A stretch of 64,000 nt of DNA from Sinorhizobium terangae (GCF_029714365.1 NZ_CP121659.1:1612001-1676000), one strand, 5' to 3'; shown: positions 9,701 to 18,082, counted from the first letter of the stretch. The notes: generated by a model not told the origin, from the sequence alone. Made by a program: numbers and translations.

Positions 9701-9942
9701 ACGTGTTCACGCGCCGGCTCTACACGCTCAAGGGCCAGCAGACATTCGATGAGATCAAGCGCAAGTATGATCGCGAGCCGGAGTTCCGGACGGCGGTGGA
9801 CCGCTATATCGCTGACTTCGAAAAGCTGCTCGCCGATGTCGCGCGGAACGATCCCGACAAGCGCATCACGCAGACCTATCTGACGTCCGACACGGGCAAG
9901 GTCTACACGATGCTCGCCCACGCGGCCGGCCGCTTCAACTGA
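3748..9942 (+). CDS. rgsE: Giant coiled-coil polar growth protein (GPR/RgsE family)
   Basis: A 2,064-residue protein. Residues 1-100 are acidic and Pro/Ala-rich; two membrane helices follow (about 115-135 and 154-177). Then some 1,600 residues form a nearly continuous helical repeat array of the apolipoprotein/kinesin-like kind. A Pro/Ala/Gln linker (about 1,835-1,900) leads to a conserved C-terminal domain (about 1,945-2,064). This size and layout match the Agrobacterium Growth Pole Ring protein and its Sinorhizobium homologue RgsE, needed for unipolar growth. Within the array are six tandem 29-residue units (DNA 6751-7272) and three 62-residue units (about 8482-9040). ATG 3748 is preferred (GTGAGG upstream). 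The frame opens earlier but encodes an Arg/Pro-rich, unlikely extension. It is monocistronic, with a hairpin behind it. Confidence 0.88.
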   Translation: MATKKSSESIDEKAFQALEAALKIDFDDLKSALNDKTSLDEPEETVSEPSKQAAAASDQAQAPKAQQEAPKAVRSLAPEPAPKQPPLSPANDDTRRSPAAMLRSLEVRTSRAAIRTAALVSLLWAFAGLAIAHLLYAPQIWQIRSLPDLAATPGAIGVLIGIALPVMLFFSFAIMLARAQDMRNAARSMAEVALRLAEPETTAADRVMTVGQAVRREVSAMNEGIERTIARATELETLVHSEVNALERSYSENELRVRTLVQELGLEREAIIGHADRIRTSIAGAHTKLKDDLELASEDIASRIALSGEAFASLIDTRSAALSERSENALQTISTMLSTRTDALLSGLTTAGVALSNEFDARLDALSETLEKRGEQLLGQFETRASTLDANTEKLNAALNERARQLNETLIARTRDLNESLSVGQQAIAGGLDDMLASLNSALDEKGASFRQSLKTSADDAIMDLDLRGGFFEEKLQTTVGQLATAFDERFHEFASAFDKRANLLDTKLMESLHRINETVSGGSEAIGTALDSGVEKIGSALSDQSLTLATALGATQDFIEESIGSRTSELGNLIGGAQERIESVLSEKTGSLMGALTEAQERIENGFGRRADALADALTTSEQRLTEGLDSRTSAFIDGLQSAHARIEQTLTGTTDEITSAIAASQHRLDNTLSERTAAISTALTSGASLVEGAVAGTADRLERVLSERGQAISEALSSQTQALEGVLSQRGDAITDALANQTTALDGILSERATQINSTISARANEMADTLSRHAEDVADNLTFRAMAVAETMTDRVGEIENKLSQSVSEVAENLGSRVSQIAGTLTETSARIAEDLSGRVGKISDALTGTSAEIAEALTARTSEATASLAGKAAEIEQALSGKTEHLRDTLTTTHDQIRATLDDRIHAINLAVGQGREQLEDLLSDQSMAIATTLATSACMLEMSLEERQTSMAGVIDRSAEALDARMRSTTGNIAERLAETADQISLAADTLTNRVDISINGINSRLDDTGARIEASLGSLENRVQGSVGNVNAFVDEAGSRIETSLGSLEERIRGTVGTVSGIVDDTGIRIENRLGAVEERIRGSVGNVNAIVEDTGARIETSLGSLEERIRGSVSNVNAIVDDAGSRIETSLGSLDERIRDSVGSVNTIVDNAGQRIADSLGERAGEIDRISETAAARISTAIEAGTGRIEERLGTMDRALNIGLENVNRTIEGKAAALVTSLRGAVSSAAQELDAEAARSADLLSRAGTDFADALAARNAEFATSIEQTASATAARHADLVRSVTDAADTATARLASTHNQVASHAQGIQQSLLDAEKALEARGQAIRSTLDERTRELNSMLAGRSLELSRLLDEQARPVIEQYAATGKEAAERIAALTQESADRLRAENAALINAITERTDETLNAITLRAEETAKAMKMVENRLQSTAMGLIDQLAANNSAIATVIDQASDNLGDMDQRLEATASKFSETTRQASDMLSSSARLIEGRVDKLSDIAGSTLSQIGGIVGRFEDHSKVLGQASDLLAAAQSNLVSTLEERQGALRTLSVGLVQRSEEIERTMRALEGFVDGAFQRAEERSGQVAGNLRNGIQSSFADVGRLLSSTEQRANEAAEAMRNTLAQAGEEAGASVEGVFARAEERTRQIANTLRSGVENSFADVNKTLSQVEGRALSASEALRQAIAKAGEDAGHSIEGAFANAEERSKEVASRLRGSVGASVSDIERMLAESGKKSDGVAAQLREAVRQAIDEAINRFSGATDDIRRSANEIRKELDMTREELKRGAFDLPEEAKENASMMRRAVSEQIKALQELSEIIGKSSTQLEVAQPVRQQAVSNAPAPVAPRPAVQQPVAQEQREQPAPGPAPAPAPTPAPALRGSLGLDQATRPQQPARKDLTEDRSEEGGGWMRDLLRAASREEAPAAARQRPAESQPSVRPGDSRNPRHVVESLNSLSVDIARAIDHDASVDLWRRYQRGERDVFTRRLYTLKGQQTFDEIKRKYDREPEFRTAVDRYIADFEKLLADVARNDPDKRITQTYLTSDTGKVYTMLAHAAGRFN
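6751..7272 (+). repeat. Six tandem 87-bp units inside rgsE
   Basis: Five units begin at 6838, 6925, 7012, 7099 and 7186, exactly 87 bases apart, with a more diverged unit before them (6751-6837). Each encodes 29 residues of the pattern GSVGNVNAIVxDxGxRIETS followed by LGSLEERIR. The middle units are also close at DNA level, so they can recombine and change copy number without shifting the frame. Confidence 0.85.
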
Positions 9943-9966
9943 TCCGGCGGAGACCTCCTCCCAGGC

Positions 9967-9997
9967 AACGGCCCCGTCAATAAGATGGGGCCGTTTT
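9967..9997 (+). terminator. Terminator after rgsE
   Basis: AACGGCCCC (9967-9975) and GGGGCCGTT (9987-9995) form a 9-bp stem with an 11-base loop, followed by TTTCGT. The T-run is short but the position, 25 bases after the rgsE stop, is right. Confidence 0.75.
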
Positions 9998-10298
9998 CGT
10001 ATCCGCCGTATCGCAAAAGCAACCACGTGGTGCTCGCCGGCGCGAGCAACGCGGCGTCGGCACGCCGAGCATGGTTCGTCCAGTCGATCGCGCTCAGCGC
10101 GCTTTCTGTACTTTGGCGTTGTGGGATACAGCCATCACGCGCGACAGCGCCCCCTTGCGTGTCGGTGCACGACAGAAGCGTTATGGGTTTGGCGGTGCTC
10201 TTTTCGCCGTCATCTCGTGCTTGTCGTTGGCAAGGAGATGCCTTGCGGCAGCGAAACCGATGGTTACTGGATCAGAGGCCGGCTACCGCATGATCTTT

Positions 10299-10359
10299 CG
10301 ATTGGAATCGATCTGAGAACAAGATCTTGCAGCGGTTCAAAGTGCTACACCGACCTTTC
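10299..10359 (+). repeat. Dispersed intergenic repeat, copy 1
   Basis: The right half, TTGCAGCGGTTCAAAGTGCT followed by ACACCGACCTTT (10327-10358), aligns with copies 3 and 4, although the left palindrome is decayed (ATTGGAATCGATCTGAG). The family pattern is an inverted repeat CCTTAAATCG/CGATTTAAGG, then TGCAGnAATTCAAAG, then a GCGCnCTTTGnGCG tail. Confidence 0.55.
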
Positions 10360-10388
10360 AAAAGTCGCGCGGCGCTAAAGGCTCCTGG

Positions 10389-10460
10389 CCCTTAAATCGG
10401 CTGCGATTTAGGGACAAAATCATTCAGCAAATCAAAGGCTGCAATGAGCTACGCGCGTCG
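10389..10460 (+). repeat. Dispersed intergenic repeat, copy 2
   Basis: CCCTTAAATCG (10389-10399) pairs with CGATTTAGGG (10404-10413), followed by ACAAAATCATTCAGCAAATC then AAAG. This matches the layout of the copy at 28825-28898 in the same relative order and orientation. The tail has diverged. It ends just before the VOC gene's ribosome site. Confidence 0.65.
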
Positions 10461-10491
10461 GATAAGGCGCGCTGCGCTCAAGGAGGCGCAA

Positions 10492-10914
10492 ATGAAGCCG
10501 CGGATCAAAGTCCTCACCCTTGGCGTGAGCGATCTCGAAAAGTCTCTTGCCTTTTATCGCGATGGAATGGGATTGCCGACGGAGGGAATTGTCGGGCAGC
10601 AATTCGAAGATGGTGCCGTGGTCTTCTTCCATATGGGCGAGGATCTCATCCTGGCGCTGTTCCCGATGACGTCACTTGCCAAGGACGCGAAGATAACCGC
10701 GCCGCCAGTGCGGCTTGGTGCGGTATCGATCGGGCATATCGTCAAATCGAAAGAAGAGGTCGATGCCGTCATGAAGCAGGCCGAGAGCGCCGGCGCAGTC
10801 ATTACCGATCCGGCGCATGACCGCGTCTGGGGCGGGTATTCGGGTTATTTCCACGACCCGGACGGCCATCTCTGGGAGATCGTCTGGAACCCGCACTGGA
10901 CGGTAGCCGATTGA
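10492..10914 (+). CDS. VOC (glyoxalase/bleomycin-resistance fold) family protein
   Basis: A 140-residue vicinal-oxygen-chelate protein: opening IKVLTLGVSDLEKSLAFYRD is the first beta-alpha-beta-beta module, and YSGYFHDPDGHLWEIVWNPH is the typical second-module end, with the Glu that usually ligates metal. Family members include lyases, dioxygenases and resistance proteins; I cannot tell which. ATG 10492 has a perfect AAGGAGG (10480-10486) 5 bases ahead. The frame opens 16 codons earlier, inside the repeat, without a ribosome site. It converges on the fbc operon. Confidence 0.85.
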   Translation: MKPRIKVLTLGVSDLEKSLAFYRDGMGLPTEGIVGQQFEDGAVVFFHMGEDLILALFPMTSLAKDAKITAPPVRLGAVSIGHIVKSKEEVDAVMKQAESAGAVITDPAHDRVWGGYSGYFHDPDGHLWEIVWNPHWTVAD

Positions 10915-11003
10915 AACCACGACGGCTGTCGCAGCGCGTCGAGAGCTCGGTGGTCGCTTTCGGGATCCGTGTCGAAGCATGAACGATATCCCGGCAAACG
11001 AAA

Positions 11004-11024
11004 GGCCCCGGATGAACCGGGGCC
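11004..11024 (-). terminator. Terminator of the fbcFBC operon
   Basis: GGCCCCGG (11004-11011) and CCGGGGCC (11017-11024) form a perfect 8-bp stem with a 5-base loop. Read on the minus strand it is followed by TTTCGTTT, and it lies about 45 bases past the fbcC stop. The short T-run makes it moderate, and the hairpin may also stop the converging VOC transcript. Confidence 0.7.
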
Positions 11025-11070
11025 CGCGAAGTTCTGCTGATGATCGATCCAGCCGTTGCCGGATTTTCGA

Positions 11071-11943
11071 TCAATGCTCCTTGTTTGCGTAAACCGACTT
11101 CTTCGTCAGGTAGATGAGGCCCGTGAAGATGAGCAGGAACACCATGACCATGAAGCCGGTGCGCTTGCGATCCTCGAGATGCGGCTCAGCTGCCCACATC
11201 AGGAATGCCGCAACGTCCTTTGCGTACTGGTCGACCGTCTGCGGCGTGCCGTCATCATAGGTGACCTGGTCGTCGGAGATCGGCGGGGCCATGGCGAGCG
11301 CCGAAGCGTTTGCGAAGTACGGGTTGTAGTGCGTACCTTCCGCGACCTGGATGCCTTCCGGCGGCTCCTGATAACCGGTCAGCAGCGAATGGATGTAGTC
11401 CGGTCCGCCTTCCTGATAGGGCCAGAACATGTCGAAGACGAACTGCGGGAAGCCGCGTTCGATGCCGCGCGCCTTCGCGATCAGCGAAAAGTCCGGCGGA
11501 GCGGCGCCGTTGTTGGCGGCAGCCGCTGCTTCCTTGTTCGGGAACGGCGACGGGAAATGATCCGACGGAACGGCCTTGCGTGTGAACATCTCGCCGTCCG
11601 CGTTCGGTCCGTCCTGAACTTCATAGTTTGCCGCGAACGCCTTCACCTGGGCCTCGGAATAGCCCAGGTCTTCCAGGGTACGGAAAGCAACGAGGTTCAT
11701 CGAATGGCAGGCAGAACAAACTTCGGTGTAGACCTTCAGGCCGCGCTGCAACTGGCCCCTGTCGTAGTGGCCGAAGGGACCGGAAAAGGTCCAATCCTGC
11801 TGTTCCGGCTTGTGGATCGGGAAGTGCGGCGTGCCGCTGGTGGCGTGCTCCTCCCCGCCTGCCGGTTCCTGGGCAACGGCGGCGCCCAGGCCGAGACCGG
11901 CGACGACAGCGAGTGACAGAATGCCTGTAACAAGCTTTTTCAT
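11071..11943 (-). CDS. fbcC: Cytochrome c1 of the bc1 complex
   Basis: A 290-residue haem-binding subunit of ubiquinol:cytochrome c oxidoreductase. The signal peptide (MKKLVTGILSLAVVAG...AVAQ) exports the protein. CSACH at residues 76-80 is the covalent c-haem site. AMAPPISD (about residue 212) supplies the axial Met, and a C-terminal helix (GFMVMVFLLIFTGLIYL) anchors it in the inner membrane with the haem domain in the periplasm. In many bradyrhizobia fbcB and fbcC are fused; here they are separate. ATG 11943 (AAGGAA upstream) is chosen over an 8-codon extension that breaks the signal peptide. Confidence 0.96.
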   Translation of the reverse strand: MKKLVTGILSLAVVAGLGLGAAVAQEPAGGEEHATSGTPHFPIHKPEQQDWTFSGPFGHYDRGQLQRGLKVYTEVCSACHSMNLVAFRTLEDLGYSEAQVKAFAANYEVQDGPNADGEMFTRKAVPSDHFPSPFPNKEAAAAANNGAAPPDFSLIAKARGIERGFPQFVFDMFWPYQEGGPDYIHSLLTGYQEPPEGIQVAEGTHYNPYFANASALAMAPPISDDQVTYDDGTPQTVDQYAKDVAAFLMWAAEPHLEDRKRTGFMVMVFLLIFTGLIYLTKKSVYANKEH

Positions 11944-11975
11944 TGTTGTGGGTTCCTTATCAATCACTGTTCTGA

Positions 11976-13256
11976 TCAGGCGCGTACGGTTGCCGGCTGC
12001 GCCTTTGCCTTCTGCTTTTCCAGCACCGCTTCAGTGATGGAGTTCGGAATGCGCTTGGGCGTTTCGATCAGGCCGAGAACCGGCATGATGACGAGGAAGA
12101 ACGCGAAGTAGTACAGCGTGCCAAGCTGCGACATCACGACATAGAGGCCCTCTGCGGGGCGCGAACCCAGCCAGCCGAGCATGATCGCGTTAGCCACGAA
12201 GATCCAGAAGAACAGCTTGTACCACGGGCGGTAGACGGCCGAGCGGACCTTGGACGTGTCGAGCCAAGGGAGGAAGAACAGAACCAGGATCGAGCCGAAC
12301 ATCACCAGAACGCCGCCAAGCTTGGAGTCGATCGGTCCGATGCTGAAGGTGATGGCGCGCAGCATCGCGTAGAACGGCAGGTAGTACCATTCCGGAACGA
12401 TGTGTGCCGGGGTCTTCAGCGCGTCAGCCGGGATATAGTTGTCCGGATGGCCGAGGAAGTTCGGCATGTAGAAGACGAACCAGGCGTAGACGATCAGGAA
12501 GACTGATACGCCAAGCGCATCCTTCAGGGTCGCATAGGGCGTGAAGGCGACGGTGTCGGTCTTCGACTTCACTTCGACGCCGGTCGGGTTGGTCTGGCCG
12601 GTGACATGCAGGGCCCAGATGTGCAGGACGACAACGCCGGCGATCATGAAGGGCAGCAGGTAGTGCAGCGAGAAGAAGCGGTTCAGCGTCGGCTGGTCGA
12701 CGGCGAAGCCGCCAAGCAGGAACTGCTGGATCCACTCACCCACCAGCGGGAAGGCCGAGAAGAAGCCGGTGATAACGGTCGCGCCCCAGAAGGACATCTG
12801 ACCCCAGGGCAGAACGTAGCCCATGAAACCGGTTGCCATCATCAGAAGATAGATGACGACGCCGAGGATCCAGAGGATCTCGCGTGGCGCCTTGTAGGAA
12901 CCGTAGTAGAGACCGCGGGCGATGTGGAGGTAGACCGCGATGAAGAAGAATGACGCGCCGTTGGCGTGCAGGTAGCGCAGCAGCCAGCCATGGTTGACGT
13001 CGCGCATGATCTTTTCGACCGAGTTAAAGGCGACGGCCGTGTCGGCTGCATAGTGCATGGCCAGCACGACGCCGGTCAGGATCTGGACGATCAGCATCAC
13101 CGACAGCATCGCGCCGAAGGTGTAGGCATAGTTCAGGTTGCGCGGAACCGGATAGGAGACGAACGAGTCGTGGACGAGGCGCGGCAGCGGGAGACGGGAA
13201 TCAACCCACTTCTCGATGCCTGTCGTTGGCGTGTAGGTTGAATGATCAGCACTCAT
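11976..13256 (-). CDS. fbcB: Cytochrome b of the bc1 complex
   Basis: A 426-residue, roughly eight-helix membrane protein carrying the two b haems and the Qo/Qi quinone sites. [20 protein letters not shown] and the [13 protein letters not shown] (PEWY) motif are the hallmark Qo-site signatures. Histidine pairs in the second (MHYAADTA...) and fourth helices bind haem. ATG 13256 ([10 protein letters not shown]) is preceded by GAGGGG and lies 14 bases after the fbcF stop; fbcC follows 32 bases downstream, a tight F-B-C operon. Confidence 0.96.
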   Translation of the reverse strand: MSADHSTYTPTTGIEKWVDSRLPLPRLVHDSFVSYPVPRNLNYAYTFGAMLSVMLIVQILTGVVLAMHYAADTAVAFNSVEKIMRDVNHGWLLRYLHANGASFFFIAVYLHIARGLYYGSYKAPREILWILGVVIYLLMMATGFMGYVLPWGQMSFWGATVITGFFSAFPLVGEWIQQFLLGGFAVDQPTLNRFFSLHYLLPFMIAGVVVLHIWALHVTGQTNPTGVEVKSKTDTVAFTPYATLKDALGVSVFLIVYAWFVFYMPNFLGHPDNYIPADALKTPAHIVPEWYYLPFYAMLRAITFSIGPIDSKLGGVLVMFGSILVLFFLPWLDTSKVRSAVYRPWYKLFFWIFVANAIMLGWLGSRPAEGLYVVMSQLGTLYYFAFFLVIMPVLGLIETPKRIPNSITEAVLEKQKAKAQPATVRA

Positions 13257-13270
13257 TATCAGTAGTCCCC

Positions 13271-13849
13271 TCAACCGATCTTGATAACTGTGTCGGAAAC
13301 GAACGAGAAGGTCGGCACGGGGAGGTTTTCCGGTGCCGGGCCTTTGCGGATACGGCCGGCCGTATCGTAGTGCGAGCCGTGGCAGGGACAGAACCAGCCA
13401 CCGAAATCACCGGCCTGGCCGAGTGGAACGCAGCCGAGATGGGTGCAGGAACCGATCATGACGATCCAGTTTTCCTTGCCCTCGCCGGCCGAGCGGTCGA
13501 GATCATTGGCCTGGGCGTCGGTGGCGAGATTGGCGTTGCGCGCGACCGGATCCTTGAGGTCTTCGAGCGGAACGGCTTTGGCGTCTTCCACTTCCTTGTC
13601 CGTGCGGTTGCGGATGAAGATCGGCTTACCGCGCCACTTCGCCGTCAGCGACATGCCGGGCTGGAGGCTGGAAACATCGACCTCGATCGAAGCGAGCGCG
13701 AGCGTCGATGCGTCGGGACGCATCTGGTCGATGAACGGCCAGGCGGCGGCAGCGGCGCCGACGACGCCGGCCATGCCAGTGGCCAGGTATAGAAAATCGC
13801 GGCGAGTGGGCTCGCCCAAGGTCTCGCTTGAAGTGTCGTGTTCGCTCAC
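13271..13849 (-). CDS. fbcF: Rieske iron-sulfur subunit of the bc1 complex
   Basis: A 192-residue Rieske protein. C135/H137 (CTHLGC) and C154/H157 (CPCHGSH) ligate the [2Fe-2S] cluster, while C140 and C156 form the stabilising disulfide. The N-terminus has [20 protein letters not shown], a Tat-type twin-arginine signal that stays as the membrane anchor. The start is GTG 13849 with AGAGGA upstream; an overlapping ATG runs straight into a stop. It is first in the operon and passes electrons from quinol to cytochrome c1. Confidence 0.96.
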   Translation of the reverse strand: MSEHDTSSETLGEPTRRDFLYLATGMAGVVGAAAAAWPFIDQMRPDASTLALASIEVDVSSLQPGMSLTAKWRGKPIFIRNRTDKEVEDAKAVPLEDLKDPVARNANLATDAQANDLDRSAGEGKENWIVMIGSCTHLGCVPLGQAGDFGGWFCPCHGSHYDTAGRIRKGPAPENLPVPTFSFVSDTVIKIG

Positions 13850-14211
13850 GGCTAAACCATCCTCTCACGCAATATTGCGGAAACCGCATCCGGCCCAGCG
13901 CGATTCCTGTTCAGGCCTCCGCCCAAGCCAAGGAACCACGCCCTCTGAACTCGCTGGCGCCTAGCCGGCCTGCCGAGACAAGCATGGACCGGACACCAGT
14001 ATCCGGAAAACTCTACGTGCGCACTGCACGCAGATTCCCCGTCAATCGGGCGCGTTCTATGCCTGATCGCAAATTATGTCCAGCCTTGACAAGGGGATGT
14101 GGGCAGATTGTCGCGGGTAAAAGCGCGACCAATTGGCACAAGGATTTGACGGGTTTGCGGGCCGTCTCCGGGATGGTGTCGCGGATGGCCCGCGAGCGGC
14201 ATTCAAGCGCC
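13850..14211. promoter_or_regulatory. fbc promoter region
   Basis: 362 bases without a gene, between the ABC exporter stop and the fbcF start. The perfect 12-bp palindrome CGCAATATTGCG (13869-13880) lies 20 bases before the fbcF start and could be an operator or chance. I cannot place a promoter or a clear terminator for the exporter genes that end here. Confidence 0.35.
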
Positions 14212-16077
14212 CTATTCCGCCGCTTCTTCGCGCGCCAGAAACCCGCCCGACTGTCGCGCCCACAGGTCGGCATAGAGCCCGCCGCGGGCGATCAGCTCCG
14301 CATGGGTGCCATCCTCGACGATGTGTCCCCTGTCCATCACGACAAGCCGGTCGAGCGCGGCAATCGTGGAAAGCCTATGGGCGATCGCAAGCACCGTCTT
14401 GCCCTCCATCAGGCGCTCCAGATTTGACTGAATGGCTGCTTCCACTTCGGAATCGAGCGCAGAGGTCGCCTCGTCGAGAACGAGAATCGGCGCATCCTTC
14501 AGCATGACGCGGGCAATCGCTATTCTCTGCCGTTGGCCGCCGGAAAGCTTGACACCGCGTTCGCCGACATGCGCGTCGAAACCCCTTCGACCACGCTGAT
14601 CCTGCAGGTTCACGATGAACTCGTATGCCTCTGCCTTGCGGGCCGCTTCAATCAACTGCTGTTCATTCGCGCCGGGCCGGCCGAAGAGGATGTTGTCGCG
14701 GATCGACCGGTGCAGAAGCGAGGTGTCCTGGCTGACCATGCCGACATGGGCGCGCAACGATTCCTGACGGACCGCGGCGATATCCTGGCCGTCGATCAGA
14801 ATGCGGCCACCCTCGAGGTCGTAGAAGCGCAGCAGCAGGTTGACGAGCGTCGACTTGCCGGCGCCGGACCGACCAACGATGCCGACCTTCTCGCCTGGCC
14901 GAATGGTGAGCGAGAAATCGTCGATGACACCGCCGCCTTTTCCGTAGTGGAACTTCACGTGCTCGAAGCGGATCTCCGGCCGGCTGATCTCCAGCTTCGG
15001 CGCACCCGGTTGATCGACGAGGCCGATCGGCTGCGAGACGAGTTCGGCCGAATTCTGGATCGTGCCGATATTGCGCATGATTGCGTTGAACTGCGACATC
15101 ATGCGGCCGAGCAGCATATTGAGGCGCAGCACCAGCGCCAGCGTGAACGCTACCGCGCCGGAACTGACGGAGCCGGCGAGCCACAGATGGATCGAATAAA
15201 CGGCGATCGCCGTGATCATCAGGCCGGAAAGCAGCGCCAACGACGACCGCACAGCCGTCAGCAACCGTGTGAAGGGGATCACCGCTCCCTGGAATCGGTC
15301 GAAGCCGGCGCGAATATAGCGGTCGTTCTCCTCGTCACTGCCGAAGAGCTTCAATGTCTGGATGTTCGAGTAGGCATCGACCATCCGGCCATTGAGCATC
15401 GACGCCATCTCGGCCGTGTCACGGGCATGCTTGCGCACCCGGGGGACGAAATATCGGGCAAGCGCCAGGAAGACCACAATCCAGAACGCCACCATTGCCG
15501 CGAGCCGCCAGTCGAGCTGGGCTATCAGCGCCATGGTCGAGGCCGTGTAGATGACGATGAACCAGACGACTTGCAGGAGCGAAACGATGAGGTCGCTCGT
15601 AGCCTGCGCGCCGGACCAGACCTTGGTGACGATGCGGCCGGAAAAGTCGTTCTGGAAGAAGGTCAGCGACTGGCGCGCCACGTGGACGTAGGATTGCCAG
15701 CGCACCAGGTTGAGGAAACCGGTGATGATCGCCTGTTCCTCGACGAGCGCGGCGAGCGCAACCGCAAGAAAGCGGAACACCAGCACCGTCAACAGCATGA
15801 AGAGCAGTTCCGGTCCATTGGCGGCAATCAGCCCGCTCCACCCGGCCTCGGGCTTCACGGTGTCGAGGACATCAACGAGGCGGCCGACGAAGTAGAAAAG
15901 CCCCGCCTCCAACATCGCCACCAGGCCGCCAAGCGCTGCCATGGCCAGGAACGGCCCCTTTGCCTGGCTCGCATAAAACCAGGCGAACGCCCATAGGGAT
16001 TTTGGTGGCTGCAGCCTCTCACGCGGCGCGAACGGCTTGATCCAGTTCTCGAAAATGGTGACGATCGCGCGCAGCAT
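14212..16077 (-). CDS. ABC exporter half-transporter (second of a tandem pair)
   Basis: A 621-residue fused permease-ATPase. Six membrane helices span about residues 40-310, then the nucleotide-binding domain: Walker A GRSGAGKST, signature VKLSGGQRQR, Walker B ILVLDEATSALD and the switch histidine in AIAHRLST. It should export a lipid, glycan, peptide or drug after dimerising. The similar gene upstream at 16229-18082 on the same strand, with a near-identical ending (EEAAE), suggests a heterodimer, but each retains a full catalytic set so homodimers are possible. Substrate unknown. Confidence 0.9.
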   Translation of the reverse strand: MLRAIVTIFENWIKPFAPRERLQPPKSLWAFAWFYASQAKGPFLAMAALGGLVAMLEAGLFYFVGRLVDVLDTVKPEAGWSGLIAANGPELLFMLLTVLVFRFLAVALAALVEEQAIITGFLNLVRWQSYVHVARQSLTFFQNDFSGRIVTKVWSGAQATSDLIVSLLQVVWFIVIYTASTMALIAQLDWRLAAMVAFWIVVFLALARYFVPRVRKHARDTAEMASMLNGRMVDAYSNIQTLKLFGSDEENDRYIRAGFDRFQGAVIPFTRLLTAVRSSLALLSGLMITAIAVYSIHLWLAGSVSSGAVAFTLALVLRLNMLLGRMMSQFNAIMRNIGTIQNSAELVSQPIGLVDQPGAPKLEISRPEIRFEHVKFHYGKGGGVIDDFSLTIRPGEKVGIVGRSGAGKSTLVNLLLRFYDLEGGRILIDGQDIAAVRQESLRAHVGMVSQDTSLLHRSIRDNILFGRPGANEQQLIEAARKAEAYEFIVNLQDQRGRRGFDAHVGERGVKLSGGQRQRIAIARVMLKDAPILVLDEATSALDSEVEAAIQSNLERLMEGKTVLAIAHRLSTIAALDRLVVMDRGHIVEDGTHAELIARGGLYADLWARQSGGFLAREEAAE

Positions 16078-16228
16078 GTTTTCCGATATAGGTGGTTATG
16101 AAACAGCGGCAAACGATTTCCGGTGCCCGCTACATTACAAATGCGTAAGTTCCGCAGCGCCACACGCGCAACGAGCTTGAGAAAAACGCTTTAACCAATT
16201 GCTATCAAACGGCAATGGAAGCGGCGGA

Positions 16229-18082
16229 TTATTCCGCCGCTTCTTCCTTCTCCAGGTCGTCGGCAATGAAGCCGCCGGACTGGCGCGACCAGAGGTCGGC
16301 ATAGAGTCCGCCCTTGCCCACGAGCTCTTCATGCGAGCCGGTTTCGACGATTCGTCCGGCCTCCAGGATCACCAGGCGATCCATCTCGGTCAACGTCGAG
16401 AGCCTGTGCGCGATCGCGATCACCGTCTTGCCGGCCATCAGCGCGAACAGGTTTTCCTGGATCGCGGCCTCGACCTCGGAATCGAGCGCCGAGGTCGCCT
16501 CGTCCAGGATCAGGATCGGTGCGTCCTTGAGGAAGACGCGCGCGATGGCGATGCGCTGGCGCTGGCCACCGGAAAGCTTGACGCCCCGCTCGCCGACCTG
16601 CGCGTCGAGGCCGCGCCTGCCGAGGTTGTCCTCCAGTGTCTGGATGAAGTCCCAGGCATTTGCCTTCTTCGCCGCCGCGATGATGTCCGCGTCGCTCGCT
16701 CCCGGATGCCCGTAGGCGATGTTGTCGCGGATCGAGCGATGCAACAGCGACGTGTCCTGCGTGACGACACCGATCTGCGCCCGCAGGCTGTCCTGGGTAA
16801 CGGTGGAGATATCCTCGCCGTCGATCCGGATGGAACCGGCCTCCAGGTCGTAGAAGCGCAGGAGCAAGTTCATCAGCGTCGTCTTGCCGGCGCCAGACCG
16901 CCCGACGAGGCCGATCTTCTCGCCCGGGCGAATGTCGAGCGACAGCCGGTCGATCACGCCCTGCGCCTTGCCGTAGTGGAAGCGGACGTTGTCGAAACTG
17001 ATCGCGCCCTTGTCCGCCTTCAGCATGGTCGCATTCGGCTGGTCCACGATGTCGTGCGCCTTGGTCATCATGCCCATGCCGTCATAGACCGTGCCGATAT
17101 TCTCGAACAGTGCCGAGACCTCCCACATGATCCACTGCGACATGCCGTTGATGCGCATCGCAAGGCCGATCGCAATGGCGATCGCGCCGACGGAAATCGC
17201 GCTCGTCAGCCACAGGTGGATCCCAAGGGCGCTGATCGCGAAAAGCGCCAGGCTGTTATTCGTATAGACGAACACATGAAACAGCGTGACCTTACGCATC
17301 TGCCGGTGAACGGTGTCGAGGAATTCGTCCATCGCCGCGCGGGCATAGGTCTCCTCGCGGCCTGCGTGCGAGAACAGCTTGACGGTGCCAATGTTGGTAT
17401 AGCTGTCGACGATACGGCCCGTCATCATCGACCGCGCGTCGGCCTGTTCCTTCGAAATCCTCTGCAGCCGTGGCACGAAGTAGGTGACGATGGAGATATA
17501 GACCACGAGCCAGATTGCGAGCGGCATTACCAGCCGCCAGTCGGCTGTCGCCACGACGATCAGCATCGTCACGAAATAGCTGACGACATAGACAAAGACG
17601 TCGAGGATCTTCATCACGGTCTCGCGCACGGCAAGCGACGTCTGCATGACTTTCGTCGCCACGCGTCCCGCGAACTCGTTGGCAAAGAAGGTCATGCTCT
17701 GGCGCAAGAGGTAACGGTGCATCTGCCAGCGCGCGATCATCGGGTAGTTGCCGAGCAGCACCTGATGCATGACGAAGGAATCGAGAGCGACCAGACCCGG
17801 CAGGCCGATGAGGACGAGCGCCGCCATCCAGAAGAGCTTGCCGCCCTCGGCCGCCAGGAAGGTTTCGCGGTTGGCGCTGGAGAGCCAATCGACCATGTTG
17901 CCGAGGAACTGGAACAGCGCCACTTCGCCGATCGCGATCAGCATCGTGCAGACCGACATAATCAGGAGCCATGGAACCGCAGGCTTCGTGTAGTGCCAGC
18001 AGAAGGCAAAAAGACCCTTCGGCGGGAGCGTCGGCTCTTCCGTCGGATAAGGATTGAGGCGGGATTCAAACCAGCCAAACAT
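16229..18082 (-). CDS. ABC exporter half-transporter (first of a tandem pair)
   Basis: A 617-residue membrane protein with an N-terminal six-helix domain and a C-terminal ATPase: Walker A GRSGAGKTT, signature VKLSGGQRQR, Walker B ILILDEATSALD, switch H in AIAHRLSTL. The pair share the N-terminal PPKGLFAF/PPKSLWAF pattern and the same domain order, so they arose by duplication. It is the upstream member; 151 bases separate it from the second gene. No intact motif is missing. Such pairs in rhizobia are annotated as multidrug or lipid exporters; neighbours give no hint of the cargo. Confidence 0.9.
   Translation of the reverse strand: MFGWFESRLNPYPTEEPTLPPKGLFAFCWHYTKPAVPWLLIMSVCTMLIAIGEVALFQFLGNMVDWLSSANRETFLAAEGGKLFWMAALVLIGLPGLVALDSFVMHQVLLGNYPMIARWQMHRYLLRQSMTFFANEFAGRVATKVMQTSLAVRETVMKILDVFVYVVSYFVTMLIVVATADWRLVMPLAIWLVVYISIVTYFVPRLQRISKEQADARSMMTGRIVDSYTNIGTVKLFSHAGREETYARAAMDEFLDTVHRQMRKVTLFHVFVYTNNSLALFAISALGIHLWLTSAISVGAIAIAIGLAMRINGMSQWIMWEVSALFENIGTVYDGMGMMTKAHDIVDQPNATMLKADKGAISFDNVRFHYGKAQGVIDRLSLDIRPGEKIGLVGRSGAGKTTLMNLLLRFYDLEAGSIRIDGEDISTVTQDSLRAQIGVVTQDTSLLHRSIRDNIAYGHPGASDADIIAAAKKANAWDFIQTLEDNLGRRGLDAQVGERGVKLSGGQRQRIAIARVFLKDAPILILDEATSALDSEVEAAIQENLFALMAGKTVIAIAHRLSTLTEMDRLVILEAGRIVETGSHEELVGKGGLYADLWSRQSGGFIADDLEKEEAAE

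Larger units (their letters stand above)
9998..10491. other. Intergenic region with two copies of a dispersed repeat
   Basis: About 490 bases with no supported gene; short frames here have no ribosome site or recognisable product. It holds two head-to-tail copies of a palindromic intergenic repeat (about 10299-10359 and 10389-10460). The rest shows nothing I can name. Confidence 0.6.

Noticed and set aside
6904..10026. 1,040-codon open frame on the minus strand opposite the end of rgsE
   Set aside because: Same cause: antisense shadow of GC-rich repeats, with no domain and no ribosome site.
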